Shown piece after piece: positions 42,030 through 51,358 of a stretch of DNA of 64,000 nucleotides. The translations under genes and the position numbers were made by a program. The notes beneath the pieces were generated by a model. The model did not search any database. It had not been told where the DNA came from and saw nothing but the letters and a program-made list of their open reading frames with translations. This DNA is from Muscardinus avellanarius. Taxonomy: Eukaryota; Chordata; Mammalia; Rodentia; Gliridae. Each line of letters begins with the position of its first letter. Positions within the stretch are counted from its first letter, which is position 1. Where the stretch lies: contig OY726571.1 of assembly GCA_963383645.1 (NCBI GenBank), positions 18,726,599 to 18,790,598 of the forward strand, read 5' to 3'.

Positions 42030-42312
42030 TCTTTTCCGGGTACCGTGGCGCATGCCTGTAATCCCGGGACTTGGGAGGCTGAGACAAAAGGATCGCAGGT
42101 TTGAAGACAGCCTCGGCAATACAGAGGGACTCTCAGCAACCTGGCAAGACCCTGATTCAAACAAAAAGTAAAAAGGACCGGGGGTTGTAACTCATAGGTA
42201 GAGATATTTAACCTTTTGGGGTTCAGTTTCCTCTCCTGGAAAAAGGAAGTAATTACAGTCCCCATATCAGAGGACTTTTGCCTCTGGGTTCAGTCCCCAG
42301 TGCCACGAAGAT
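42030..42312 (+). mobile_element. B1-dID SINE with an 82-bp foreign insert in its dID
   Basis: The B1 is at 42030-42160. The dID 5' half ends at 42200 (GGTTGTAACTCATAGGTA). The dID 3' half resumes at 42283 (TCTGGGTTCAGTCCCCAG). Between them lies a copy of the MIR core from 337 bases upstream. Confidence 0.92.
42201..42282 (+). repeat. 82-bp copy of upstream MIR core
   Basis: Same length as 41864-41945 with four base differences, so about 95% identical. Starts GAGATATTTAACC and ends GGACTTTTGCC. Confidence 0.97.
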
Positions 42313-42332
42313 AATAATAATGAAATCAATTC

Positions 42333-42531
42333 TAGCCAGGCAATCGTGGCACACACTTGTAATTCCAGTACTTGGGAGGCTGACAGGAGAATCACAGACT
42401 CAAAGCCAGCCTCGGCAACTGTGGGAGGCTCCCAGCAACCTGGTGAGACCCTGTTTCCAAATAAGAAATAAAAACAGGCCCGGGGTGTAGGTTTGAGTAG
42501 AATGCCCCTCGTTTCAACCATCAATACCATG
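42333..42531 (+). mobile_element. B1-dID SINE, old
   Basis: AGCCAGGCAATCGTGGCAC head and dID GGCCCGGGGTGTAGGTTTG. Confidence 0.85.
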
Positions 42532-42654
42532 AAAATAAATAAATAAGAAGAAAAGAATTAACAATCTCATGTATATCCATAAAATCATTATAACCTCAAA
42601 TATCATCTATACCCATTGTAAAGAAGATTTTGTTTTATTAAAATCCTAAAACAG

Positions 42655-42708
42655 GGAATTTGGTTATAACTCAGTGGTAGAACCTGGAAGGTCCCCGGTA
42701 CCCCCAAC
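42655..42708 (+). mobile_element. Possible ID fragment
   Basis: GGTTATAACTCAGTGGTAG then GGTCCCCGGTACC. Weak. Confidence 0.4.
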
Positions 42709-43746
42709 TCATAAAATAATCCAAAGTAAATATATATGCCTGTTAGTCTTCAAAATCAAAAGATATATTTCAGTGACTCATTTCTTCATTACTATAAACT
42801 TCCTAGCAAGCCTGTAGGAATCTGTAGAAATCACATACACCACAGAGAGAGAGAGAGAGAAAGAGAGAAAAATTGCCCATGGCAATCTTATTTCCCCAAT
42901 TTTACACCCAGCTGCACTGAAGAACAGAAAAGCCAGGAATTCTCCCTTTTGGGTGAGAAACCCAAGTCATCCTGGGCATCCGTCTTTCTCTATTCTAAAT
43001 ATTCCTCATAAAGTAATTCAAATGAGCCCAAAGCTAAACAGAAGACACCTGGGAACGACTGCTTGAAAGACTGCCGTGGAAGTTGTTAACCTCATATAAT
43101 CACGAGTAAACAGACCAAATAACAGCTTGAAATATTTAGGTTACCCTCTACGAGTCCACCGGATGTGCAAGTCGTTTGTCTTGTAATTACTTGCCATCTC
43201 CTAGGCACACATTTATCTACTTGAAACATTCCCCAGCAGGGCTGCCTTCCTTTCCATATATTTTGGTGCCGTTACCAAAAGAAGGCATGCAGTTTCCAGA
43301 ACGTTTATGCAACCGCAGATGTAGTAAAGACAAATTTGTCATTTTTTTCCACCATTTATCTCTATTCGATATTTTCCACTAGAAGAGGAGATTTTTGTCC
43401 TCCAAATACAAACCAAATGGTGCAAAATAGAAGTTTTAAATATGTGCTCATTTGAACCCTCCCACCAATATGACTCTTGAAATTGGGGAGAAACTCTGCT
43501 CCTAAATATGACTCTGCAGAGACTGGAAGGCATTAGCAACTGCACGGCTCAGCACCTGCTCACTAACATTTAATAAAAAGCAGAAGCTCCTCCCTTAAGC
43601 CTGAATTCAAACCATTTTAAATGATCGCCAGTAATGGGTCTGAAATGCATTATAAGAAAAAGTGTGGGTTTTCTGTACCCTGGAATTTACATCATCAGCA
43701 GCTCATTGAAACCAGGAGGTTTGGCTATATCAGGAGAGAGAAAGAG

Positions 43747-43808
<62 letters not shown>

Positions 43809-43999
43809 ACTATGCATCCAAGTACTGGTATCCATAAGGACCCACTCCAGCCAGCCGGCATGGGAAGATCCAACATACGTAAACGGGCGTTCACACTTCG
43901 TTCAGCCACGCTCCTTCTTTGCATTTCCAACTCAAGTTCTATTCCAACAGTCAGATGTTATTTCTCCACATCTTACTATTCACCGAGACTGCACACAAT
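42709..43999. other. 1.3-kb SINE-free unique stretch with (GA)n repeats
   Basis: GA repeats at 42842-42870 and 43749-43806 stand free of any SINE. No exon recognised. The 43621-44064 frame is carried by the repeat. Confidence 0.5.
43749..43806. repeat. (GA)29 microsatellite
   Basis: Pure GA for about 58 bases. Confidence 0.97.
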
Positions 44000-44236
44000 T
44001 TAACAAGGTACTAATATTTATGGTTCTTTACAGCGTATGGGAGCCCTTTATGTATGCCATTTAATACGTGACAGGTAACAGGAGCAGCAGAAACCTGTAA
44101 GTCAGTGTTCTCATTTTAAAGTACTGTCAGCGTGATCTCAAAAGGGCCTGTGGATAAGTGCTCTACCCATTTAACAGCTGGGGAAATTGGGGCTAAAGAG
44201 GTTTTGTGACTTTCTTAAGGTCATATAAGTAAATAA
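44000..44236 (-). mobile_element. MIR SINE remnant, antisense
   Basis: TTTATGTATGCCATTTAATACG, CCCATTTAACAGCTGGGGAAATTGGGG and TTTCTTAAGGTCATATAAG follow reverse MIR order. Confidence 0.75.
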
Positions 44237-44237
44237 T

Positions 44238-44433
44238 GTCAGGTGTGGTGGTGCATGCCTAAATTCCAGTGCTTGGGAAGCTGAGACAGGCAGATCCCAG
44301 GTTCAAGTCCAGCCTCAGCAACTTAGCGAGACTCTCAGAAACCTAATGAGACCCTGTTTTAAGAGAAAAAAGAAAAAGGGCTTAGAGTGTACTTCAGAGG
44401 TAGAATACCCCTGTGTTCAGTCTGCAGTACCAC
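44238..44433 (+). mobile_element. B1-dID SINE, old
   Basis: GTCAGGTGTGGTGGTGCATG head and dID GGCTTAGAGTGTACTTCAG. Confidence 0.85.
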
Positions 44434-44481
44434 AAGATAATAAAAATAAAAATAAAGAAAAGAAAAGAAAAAGAAAATGAA

Positions 44482-44682
44482 AGCCGGGTGTGGTGGCGCA
44501 CGTTTGTAATCCCAGCATTTGGGAGACTGAGACCGGGGGATCACGGTTCGCGGACAGCCTCAGCTACTTAGTGAGGCCCTCTGCAACTCAGTGAGACCTG
44601 TTTCAAAATAAAGAATATAAAAATAGGGCAGGGGGTGTAGCTCAGAGGTCAAATGCCCCTGGGTTCCATCCCCAGTAAAAAA

Positions 44683-44712
<30 letters not shown>
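44482..44712 (+). mobile_element. B1-dID SINE, type B
   Basis: AGCCGGGTGTGGTGGCGCAC head and dID GGTCAAATGCCCC. Long poly(A) with GAAA. AAAAGAAAATGA flanks both ends. Confidence 0.9.
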
Positions 44713-44715
<3 letters not shown>

Positions 44716-44810
44716 AAAAGAAAATGATGCTAATGAGTCTATCTTGGTAAATAAGTGACAGAATTGAAATTACTGGACTTTTTTTCTTCCTTTCTCTTTC
44801 TTTCCTTTTT

Positions 44811-45285
44811 CTTTCTGTGACGCCAGGTATTGAACCAGGACATTCTACCTCTGGGCTACACCCACCACCACAATCTTTTTAATTTTTTGTTTTTGAAACA
44901 GGGCCTCACTAGGTTGCTTTGAGTCTTGCTAAATTGCAAAGCTGGTCTCAAACCTGCAGTACTCCTGCCTCAGTCTCCCAAGTACTGGTATTATTATTAT
45001 TATTTTGTGTGTGTGTGTGTGGTACTGAGGTTCCTGGAAGCCCTTCTACGTCAGGGCTACACTCCCAGACCTATTTTTTATATTTTTATTTGGAAATAGG
45101 GTCTCTTAAACAGGGTCTCTTATTTGGAAACAGGTCCTCGCTGGCTCCGAACCAGCGCAATCCTCCTGTCTCTGCCTCCCAAGCATGGGGATTACAAGTG
45201 TGCGCCACCACTCCCGGCTCAAGTACTGGTATTAAAGGCGTGACTCAAGTACTGGTATTAAAGGCGTGCACCACCATACCTGGCT
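44811..45285 (-). mobile_element. B1-dID SINE, old, antisense, split by a D-like SINE
   Basis: dID and most of B1 at 44811-44993. The B1 5' end is at 45261-45285 (AAAGGCGTGCACCACC). The joint carries an extra tandem copy of the target. Confidence 0.87.
44994..45219 (-). mobile_element. B1-dID SINE, type D-like, nested, antisense
   Basis: ATT and GT repeat tail and dID GGTTCCTGGAAGCCC. The B1 has a 26-base internal duplication (GGGTCTCTTA twice). The TSD CAAGTACTGGTATTA is at 44979-44993 and 45220-45234, with a third copy at 45246-45260. Confidence 0.9.
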
Positions 45286-45720
45286 ATTATTGGAACTTTC
45301 TGATGGTGATGTGGATTTTGCCCCCGTGCCTCATTAGGTTGCTGAGCGATCTCTTACTGTGATAAACAGCAAGACTCGGGGTATTTGTACTCCGGGCAGC
45401 ATCCACCTTTAGGGGAGAAAACTGAAAGAGTGGCTGAAAGTAATGTAGAAACTGAGATTCTATTTGTCGTTTGAGTCAAATCCCCACTAAAAGGCGAAGG
45501 CAGCTGTCACCATCCATCACCAAGAGAACTTGGGTGTTCCTGGGAGCCTGGGGAAACAGCTGACGCTGCCCAGGTGCTATCTGTTAAGGACTCCACGAAT
45601 CATGAAAACCCTAAGGTACCTGCTTCAGTGTGTGATGTCATGCCCTCCTGGCTGCTGCCAGCAAATAGAAATTCCCATGGATTTTCTTGTGTTCCTCCCC
45701 TCTAATTATTAAAAATCTTC
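45286..45720. other. Unique sequence
   Basis: Nothing recognised. Confidence 0.5.
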
Positions 45721-45721
45721 T

Positions 45722-45766
45722 AAGCTTGGAGGTAAAATGCCCCTGGATTCAATCCCCAGTACCAAA
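45722..45766 (+). mobile_element. dID 3' fragment
   Basis: GCTTGGAGGTAAAATGCCCC through CCCAGTACC, without the GGGCTGG start or B1. Confidence 0.7.
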
Positions 45767-45987
45767 TAAATCTGTTCTCTCCACATATCCTAAACGAGGC
45801 CAGGTGAATCAAGCAGCAGGAAATGAGATTACTGGGTCATGATACCAAGAATCAAGTACCCGGGTGTGCTACAAGATCACACACACTGAATGTGTCCCCC
45901 ACCGGCCACCGTCTCAACCTGAACGTAACTTGAAGTGCGGCAGGGCTGCTGCGGGCGTAGAGCAAGTGTTCAGCTCCCTGGCTGCCG

Positions 45988-46379
45988 TGTCCCTAGGGCT
46001 CTGACCAGCAGAGCCTAGGGAAGAAACACACGAACGCCGACTCTGTTGATGAAGCTCCTTCCTCTTTAATGCTCTCTCAACGCCCTCTCAGGTAAAAACA
46101 ACATCAGTCTTCTATACCCTCCCTCATCACTCCACCAACCCTCCTCTCTTCCCCCCTAGGGCATGCACATTTTCAACCTTCTCCTGGGCAGGCCGGTGGT
46201 AGCACGAGGCGCTGCGTCACTGATCATCCGTAAGGCGCCTGATAGGGCTCACTGCGCAGGCTCAGGGCACCGCCAGCCTCGTGAGCCTCGTGACTTGGCT
46301 GCAAGCCCAGGCGCCATCTTGAGTCCACGCTGGCAACAAGCCTGGGTGCCACCTCGGTCCAGCCGAGTGGGCCCCGACA
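45988..46379 (-). mobile_element. Solo LTR of class II (ERVK/IAP-like) look, antisense
   Basis: Read on the minus strand it starts TGTCGGGGCCC and carries ACTCAAGATGGCGCC (a YY1-type AAGATGGC). It then has a CpG-rich U3, an ATTAAA signal (CATTAAAGAGG near 46070) and GGCGTTCGTGTGTTTCTTCC. It ends AGGGACA, so the ends are TG...CA. No internal viral region adjoins. The flanking six bases do not match clearly, which leaves the exact ends open. Confidence 0.6.
46305..46330 (-). promoter_or_regulatory. YY1-like motif in the solo LTR
   Basis: GGCGCCATCTTGAG (minus strand CTCAAGATGGCGCC) sits about 60 bases from the proposed LTR start, as in other class II LTRs. Function inferred from motif only. 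Confidence 0.4.
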
Positions 46380-46386
46380 CCAGGCC

Positions 46387-46492
46387 TGGCACTGAGCACT
46401 TCCGCACATTTCCATTCATCCCTCGCGCCTTTCTGATCACACTTTTATGCCCATTTACAGAGAGAAAACCTAAGGACCCAGTTAACATGGTG
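46387..46492 (-). mobile_element. MIR SINE remnant, antisense
   Basis: TGGCACTGAGCACTTCC, CTTTTATGCCCATTTACAGAG and GAAAACCTAAGGACCC in reverse MIR order. Confidence 0.6.
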
Positions 46493-46500
46493 CAGCTAGA

Positions 46501-46928
46501 GCCGGTGTGGCGTCCCACGCTTGTGATCCCAGTACTTGGGAGGCTGAGAGAGGAGGATCACAGGTTTACAGACAGCCTCAGCTACTTAGTGAGGCCCTCT
46601 GCAACTTAGTGAGACCCTGTTTGAAAATAAAGAAAAAAAAAAATAGGAAGCTGGGCGTGGTGGCGCACGCTTGTAATCCCAGCATTCAGGAGGCTGAGAC
46701 AGGAGGATCATGGTTCATGGACAGCCTCAGCTACTTAGTGAGATCATTTGCAACTCAGTGAGACCCTGTTTAAAAATAAAGAATAAAAAATAGGGCAGGG
46801 AGTGTGTAGCTCGGAGGTAGAATGCCTCTGGGTTTCATTCCCAATACTGCAAAAAAAAAAAAAAAAAAAGAATAAAATATAGGTCTGAGGTATAGCTTAG
46901 AGGTAGAATGCCTCTGGGTTCCATTCTC

Positions 46929-46959
<31 letters not shown>

Positions 46960-46960
46960 G
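46501..46960 (+). mobile_element. B1-dID SINE, split by a type A/B SINE, (AC)n tail
   Basis: B1 at 46501-46648. The dID is at 46876-46931 (GGTCTGAGGTATAGCTTAG), then AC repeats at 46933-46959. Confidence 0.88.
46649..46869 (+). mobile_element. B1-dID SINE, type A/B mixed, nested
   Basis: AGCTGGGCGTGGTGGCGC head, GGGCAGGGAGTGTGTAGCTC (type B start) with GGTAGAATGCC (type A core). Poly(A). Confidence 0.9.
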
Positions 46961-47051
46961 CACAGCTAAAATTTGCACTCCTATCTTCCTGATACCAGAT
47001 CATAGGACTCTTGACGACTACATTATTCTGTCTTCATTTAAATAAAATGGG

Positions 47052-47285
47052 AGCCGGGCGTGGTGGCACATGCTTGTAATCCCCACGCTTGGGAGGCTGA
47101 GACAAGAGGATGGCACGCGTTCGAAGCCAGCCTCAGCTACTTAGTGAGGCTTTCAGCAACTTAGTGAGACTCTGTTTCCAAATAAAATATGAAAAAGGTC
47201 TGGAAATATAGCCCGGAGGTAGAAAGCCTCTGGGTTCCACCCCCAGTACCACCAAAAATAAAAAAAATAAAAACATAAATAAAAT
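47052..47285 (+). mobile_element. B1-dID SINE, type C
   Basis: AGCCGGGCGTGGTGGCACATG head and type C dID with a CAGTACCACC end. AAATAAAATGGG flanks it at 47040-47051 and 47286-47297. Confidence 0.92.
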
Positions 47286-47297
47286 AAAATAAAATGG

Positions 47298-48036
47298 GCT
47301 ACCTTAAAATTAAAATAAATGAAGAATGAGGAATAGAAAAGAAAAATGCATGAGAAGATAGTATCCAAATTCTTTTCAAAAAGGCAAATTCCATTCCCAT
47401 GTGAAATATGCAGATGATGTTTCCTGCTGCATACACCAAATGTCACTGTAAATGACATCAATAAAGCATTTTCTATATTACACGCATGCACCAGCAATTG
47501 GGTGAACGTGGGGCCCGCCTGGGACCAGCTGCTACAGATGGTTTGGAAGAGGTAGAAACTCTCTGGTGCCCTTCCCTGACCTGATTTCCACTGGAAAATA
47601 AATACCTGCCTTCTCTCAGCAGACTGTATATGTCTTAATACTTCTTGATTTAATGGCAACAGTCAAAAATATGTAATGTCCAAAGAAGTCATAAAGCAAG
47701 AGAAAGAGAGGCATCAGCCTCTCGGGGAAATCATAACATATGTTATTATCCACATTCCAACCCTGAAAGCGCTTCTTTTTAAAGAATATTCATAGAGCAT
47801 GGAAGTCTTCCTTGGAAAGCAGAATTTAATTTGATGGCAGAGAAAGAGAGAGAAGGCATTATTGTCTACAAAAGCAAGGGTGGTTTCATGTCTATTCTTT
47901 ACTACCGCTGGATAATTAAATACTTCTAGATTGATAGTTAAGGTCCATTTTTTGATCAAGTGGAAAAGGTTTAGAAAAAAATAAGGATGCATGGCTAAAT
48001 TTGCTTGAAGTACTCTAATTCATGAGATGCTAATGC
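47298..48036. other. Unique sequence
   Basis: Nothing recognised. The long minus frame at 47153-47659 begins in unique DNA and ends in SINE sequence. Confidence 0.5.
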
Positions 48037-48263
48037 TGTGTGTGTGTGTGTGTGTGTGTGTGTTTCACTGGGAATTGAATGGGAATTGAACCAAGAGGCA
48101 TTCTACCTCTGAGCTACACTCCCAACCCTATTTTATTTGTATATTGAAACAGGGTCTCACTAAATTGCCCAGAGTCTCGCAACTAGCTGATGCTGTCCTC
48201 AAACCTGTAATCCTTCTGTCTCAGCCTCCCAAATACTGGGATTAGAAATGTGAACCACTATTA
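48037..48263 (-). mobile_element. B1-dID SINE with (TG)n tail, antisense
   Basis: TG repeat at 48037-48062, then GGGAATTGAAT tandemly doubled in the dID, then an old B1. Confidence 0.85.
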
Positions 48264-48386
48264 AGCATTTTAGTAGTTAAGAGAGGTATAATGTATTTCT
48301 TGTGCTGTTGATATGGTGGCCAATCTGTGATGGTAGCCAAGTCTACTTCAAAATGCTTTACTCAGTTTCACTCACTGGAAAAGTCT

Positions 48387-48568
48387 TTTTTTCTTTTTTT
48401 TTTTTTTTTTGTATTGTTGCATTGAAAGATGAACCCAGAAGCATTCTACCTCCACGTTATATCCTAACAGGGTCTGGCTAAATTGCTAAATCAGGCCTCA
48501 AATCTGCAATCCTCCTGTCTCAGCTTCCCAAGTACTGAGATTACAGGCATGTGCCACCGTGCCTGGCT
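48387..48568 (-). mobile_element. B1-dID SINE, old, linker lost, antisense
   Basis: Poly(T), dID AGATGAACCCAGAAGCATTC, then CCTAACAGGGTCTGG, so the linker between dID and B1 is gone. Confidence 0.82.
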
Positions 48569-48579
48569 GAAAGGGCCAT

Positions 48580-48582
<3 letters not shown>

Positions 48583-48610
<28 letters not shown>

Positions 48611-48913
48611 TTTTATTTTTGCAGGTCTGGGTATGGAACCCAGGGGCATTCTACCTCCAAGCTATAGCCCCTGCCCTATACTATACATATATATATATAT
48701 ATATTTTTTTTTCAGTACTGGGGATGGAACCCAGCGACATTCTACCTCCAAACTACACCCCCAGCCCTATTTTTTTAATTCTTTATTTTGAAACCGGGTC
48801 TCACTGAGTTGTAGAGGGCCTCACTAAGTAGCTGAGGTAGTCTGCGTACTGCGATCCTCCGGTCTCAGCCTCCCAAATGCTGGGATTACAGGTGTGTGCC
48901 ACCACACCCAGTT
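48583..48913 (-). mobile_element. Trimeric SINE: B1-dID-(AT)n-dID, antisense
   Basis: Plus-strand order: TTTA tail, a type B dID (48620-48680), TA repeat (about 48686-48710), a type A dID (48713-48770), linker and full B1. TGAAAGGGCCATTT at 48569-48582 and TGAAAGAGCCTTTT at 48914-48927 enclose it. Confidence 0.88.
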
Positions 48914-48927
48914 TGAAAGAGCCTTTT

Positions 48928-49214
48928 AAAAAAGAAATTATAGCTCTCTCTGCTTAAGTACAACCCATGAAAATACTGGAAAAGTGTGCAAAGCTCATCA
49001 CTATGCAAATCCTTTGAAACACAGGTCTTTGCTGATGTGAAACTTTCACATTCTCCAGAGTGAGAAGTTAATGTGGAAAGAAGAAAAGAGAATCAACCTT
49101 CTGCCTACGCGCGTGACTGTCTCCTCCTGAAGGCACAGTAACTCAAGGGGTCACGTGGGGCCATTTCACTTAACCGTCATTTCCTCATCTCTCAAAATAG
49201 CAGAAATGATATTG

Positions 49215-49217
<3 letters not shown>
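48928..49217. other. Unique sequence
   Basis: No feature recognised. Confidence 0.5.

Positions 49218-49273
<56 letters not shown>
49218..49273. repeat. (TC)28 microsatellite
   Basis: Pure TC run, not attached to a SINE. Confidence 0.97.
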
Positions 49274-49277
<4 letters not shown>

Positions 49278-49317
49278 ATGTCTCTAGAGATATTAGTTCT
49301 AAAAAGTGACAACTACC

Positions 49318-49450
49318 AGCCAGGCGTGGTGGTGCACGCCTGTAATCTCAGTACGTGCTGAGACAGGAAGATTGCGGGTTTGAAGCCGGTGTCAGTGACT
49401 TAGCCAGATCCTGTTTCCAAGTAAAAAATTAAATAGGGCTAGGGTTTGGC
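49318..49450 (+). mobile_element. B1 with decayed dID
   Basis: AGCCAGGCGTGGTGGTGCAC head and B1 with ACGTGCTGAGACAGG (core deletion). The dID is reduced to TAGGGCTAGGG. Confidence 0.75.
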
Positions 49451-49653
49451 ATGGGCTAGGTATGGTGCTTCTAGGGGGGAAAATCCTTTTAATAGAGATT
49501 AACACCAATTACACTAAAAGGCATGTTTGTTTTAGAATATGAGAAAAGAAAAATAGAGATTTGCGATTGAACAAATGCATGTGGAGTTTAATAAAGTAAG
49601 TCTGGTAGACTCATTCCATGATTCAAAACTTATTTTTATATACAAATAATTCA

Positions 49654-49659
49654 GTTTCT

Positions 49660-49692
<33 letters not shown>

Positions 49693-50045
49693 TGCGGGTC
49701 TGGGGATAGAACCCAGGGGCATTTGATCTCTGAGCTACACCCCCTGCCCTATTTTTTATTCTATATTTTGAAACCGGGTCTCACTGAGTTGCAGAGGGCC
49801 TCACTAAGTAGCTGAGGCTGTCCACAAACCGGGATCCTCCAGGTCTCAGCCTCCCAAATGCTGGGATTACAAGCGTGCGCCACCACGCCCGGCAGAAAGT
49901 AATATTTGCTCGATGATTTCCTTCTTTTTTTTTATTTGGAAACAGAGTCTCTTAAGCCAGCGCGGCTGGCTTCGAACCTGCGTGATCCTCCTGTCTCAGC
50001 CTCCCAAGCGTGGGGATTACAAGCGTGCGCCACCACGCCCGGCTG
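49654..50045 (-). mobile_element. Composite SINE unit: B1(D)-spacer-B1-dID(type B)
   Basis: Plus order: T-rich tail, type B dID (GGCATTTGATCTC), full B1 (to 49893), a 31-base non-SINE spacer, then a type D B1 without dID (49924-50043, loop CGC). One perfect 15-bp TSD TATACAAATAATTCA (49639-49653, 50046-50060) surrounds the whole. Confidence 0.82.
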
Positions 50046-50145
50046 TATACAAATAATTCAAAACATATTCTTATACACAAAAAATTTAAAAGCTAATCAC
50101 TGGCTTCATATAATGAATCTAAGCGCCATCTTTTGAAGGGGTGGG

Positions 50146-50548
50146 AGAACTGGGCATTGAACCCAGGGACATTCCACCTCCTAGCCATACCCTCAGGCCT
50201 CTTTATATTTTATTTTGAAATAGGATCTCACTAAGTTGCTGAGACTGACCTCAAAACTGATCTTCCAGCTGGGCGTGGTGGCACATGCTTGTAATCCCAG
50301 CATTTGGGAGGCTGAGACCTGAGGATCACGGTTCACAGACTGCCTCTGCTACTTAATGCGGCCCTCCGCAACTCAGTGAAACCCTGTTTCAAAATAAAGA
50401 ATAAAAAATTGGGCAGGGGTATAGCTCGGAGGTCAAATGCCTCTGGGTTCCATCCCCAGACCCGCAAAAAAACAACAACAACAAAAACCTGATCTTCCTA
50501 TCAGCCTCCTAAGTACTGGTATTACAGGTGTAAGTCACCATGCCCAGC
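50146..50548 (-). mobile_element. B1-dID SINE, old, antisense, split by a sense type B SINE
   Basis: dID, linker and part of B1 at 50146-50266. The B1 5' half is at 50489-50548. Confidence 0.88.
50267..50488 (+). mobile_element. B1-dID SINE, type B, nested in opposite orientation
   Basis: AGCTGGGCGTGGTGGCACATG head, dID GGTCAAATGCCTC with a CAGACCCGC end, and an AAC repeat tail. TSD CTGATCTTCC. Confidence 0.93.
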
Positions 50549-50556
50549 ACTTTATT

Positions 50557-50558
<2 letters not shown>

Positions 50559-50598
<40 letters not shown>

Positions 50599-50810
50599 TG
50601 TGTATTGCTGGGGATTAAACTCAGAGGCATTGTACCTCTGAGCTACACCCCCAGCCCTATTTTATTTTACTTTTTCATTTTTATACAGTGTCTTACTAAG
50701 TTGCAGAGCGTCTCAAGAGATTACAGAGGTCGGCTGCAAAACTGGGATGTTCCTGTCTCAGCCTCCCAAGTACTGAGATTACAAGCGTGTGCCACCACGC
50801 ATGCTCAGCT
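50559..50810 (-). mobile_element. B1-dID SINE with (GT)n tail, antisense
   Basis: GT repeat at 50559-50596, dID GGGATTAAACTCAGAGGC and old B1. Confidence 0.86.
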
Positions 50811-50821
50811 TCTAAGCACCA

Positions 50822-50851
50822 TGTGTGTGTGTGTGAGAGAGAGAGAGAGCG

Positions 50852-50907
<56 letters not shown>
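50822..50907. repeat. (GT)n-(GA)n compound microsatellite
   Basis: GT to about 50835, then GA with one GAGC and one GAGGAG interruption. Confidence 0.96.
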
Positions 50908-50910
<3 letters not shown>

Positions 50911-51358
50911 AGGAAGGAACCCAGGGGCATTCTATCTCTGAGCTACACCCCAGCCCTTTTTTCTATTTTTTTTTAATTCTTTCTTTTGAAATAGGGTCTT
51001 ACTGTGTTGCAGAGGGCCTCACTAAGTACCTGAGGATGTCCACAAACCTCCCAAATGCTGTGGCTACAAGTGTGCGCCATCACTCCCGGCTTTTATTCTT
51101 TATTTTAAAACAAGGTCTCGCTAAGTTGTGAAGGGCCTAAGTAGCTGAGGCTGGCAGCGAACCGTGATCCTCCTGTCTCAGCCTCCCAAGTACTGGGATT
51201 ACAAACTGTGCCACTGTGTTGGCTTATTTTTATTTTGAAACAGGATCTCACTAGGTTGATGAGAGTCTCACTACTTGCTGAGGCTATCCTTGAACCTGTA
51301 ATCCTCCCATCTCAGCCTCCCAAGTACTGGAATTATAAGTGTGCACCACCATGCCTGG
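50908..51358 (-). mobile_element. Higher-order SINE: B1-B1-B1-dID, antisense
   Basis: Plus order: one dID (50915-50962), then three B1 units in a row (about 50985-51091, 51100-51220, 51230-51358), each preceded by an A-rich linker (TTTATTTTAAAAC, TTTATTTTGAAAC). No dID lies between the B1 units. Confidence 0.85.

Noticed and set aside
42736..44064. Frames around GA repeats with Arg-Glu runs
   Set aside because: Microsatellite translation.
46163..46609. 148-codon frame across 46.2-46.6 kb
   Set aside because: Runs through an antisense LTR, a MIR and a SINE, so it cannot be one gene.
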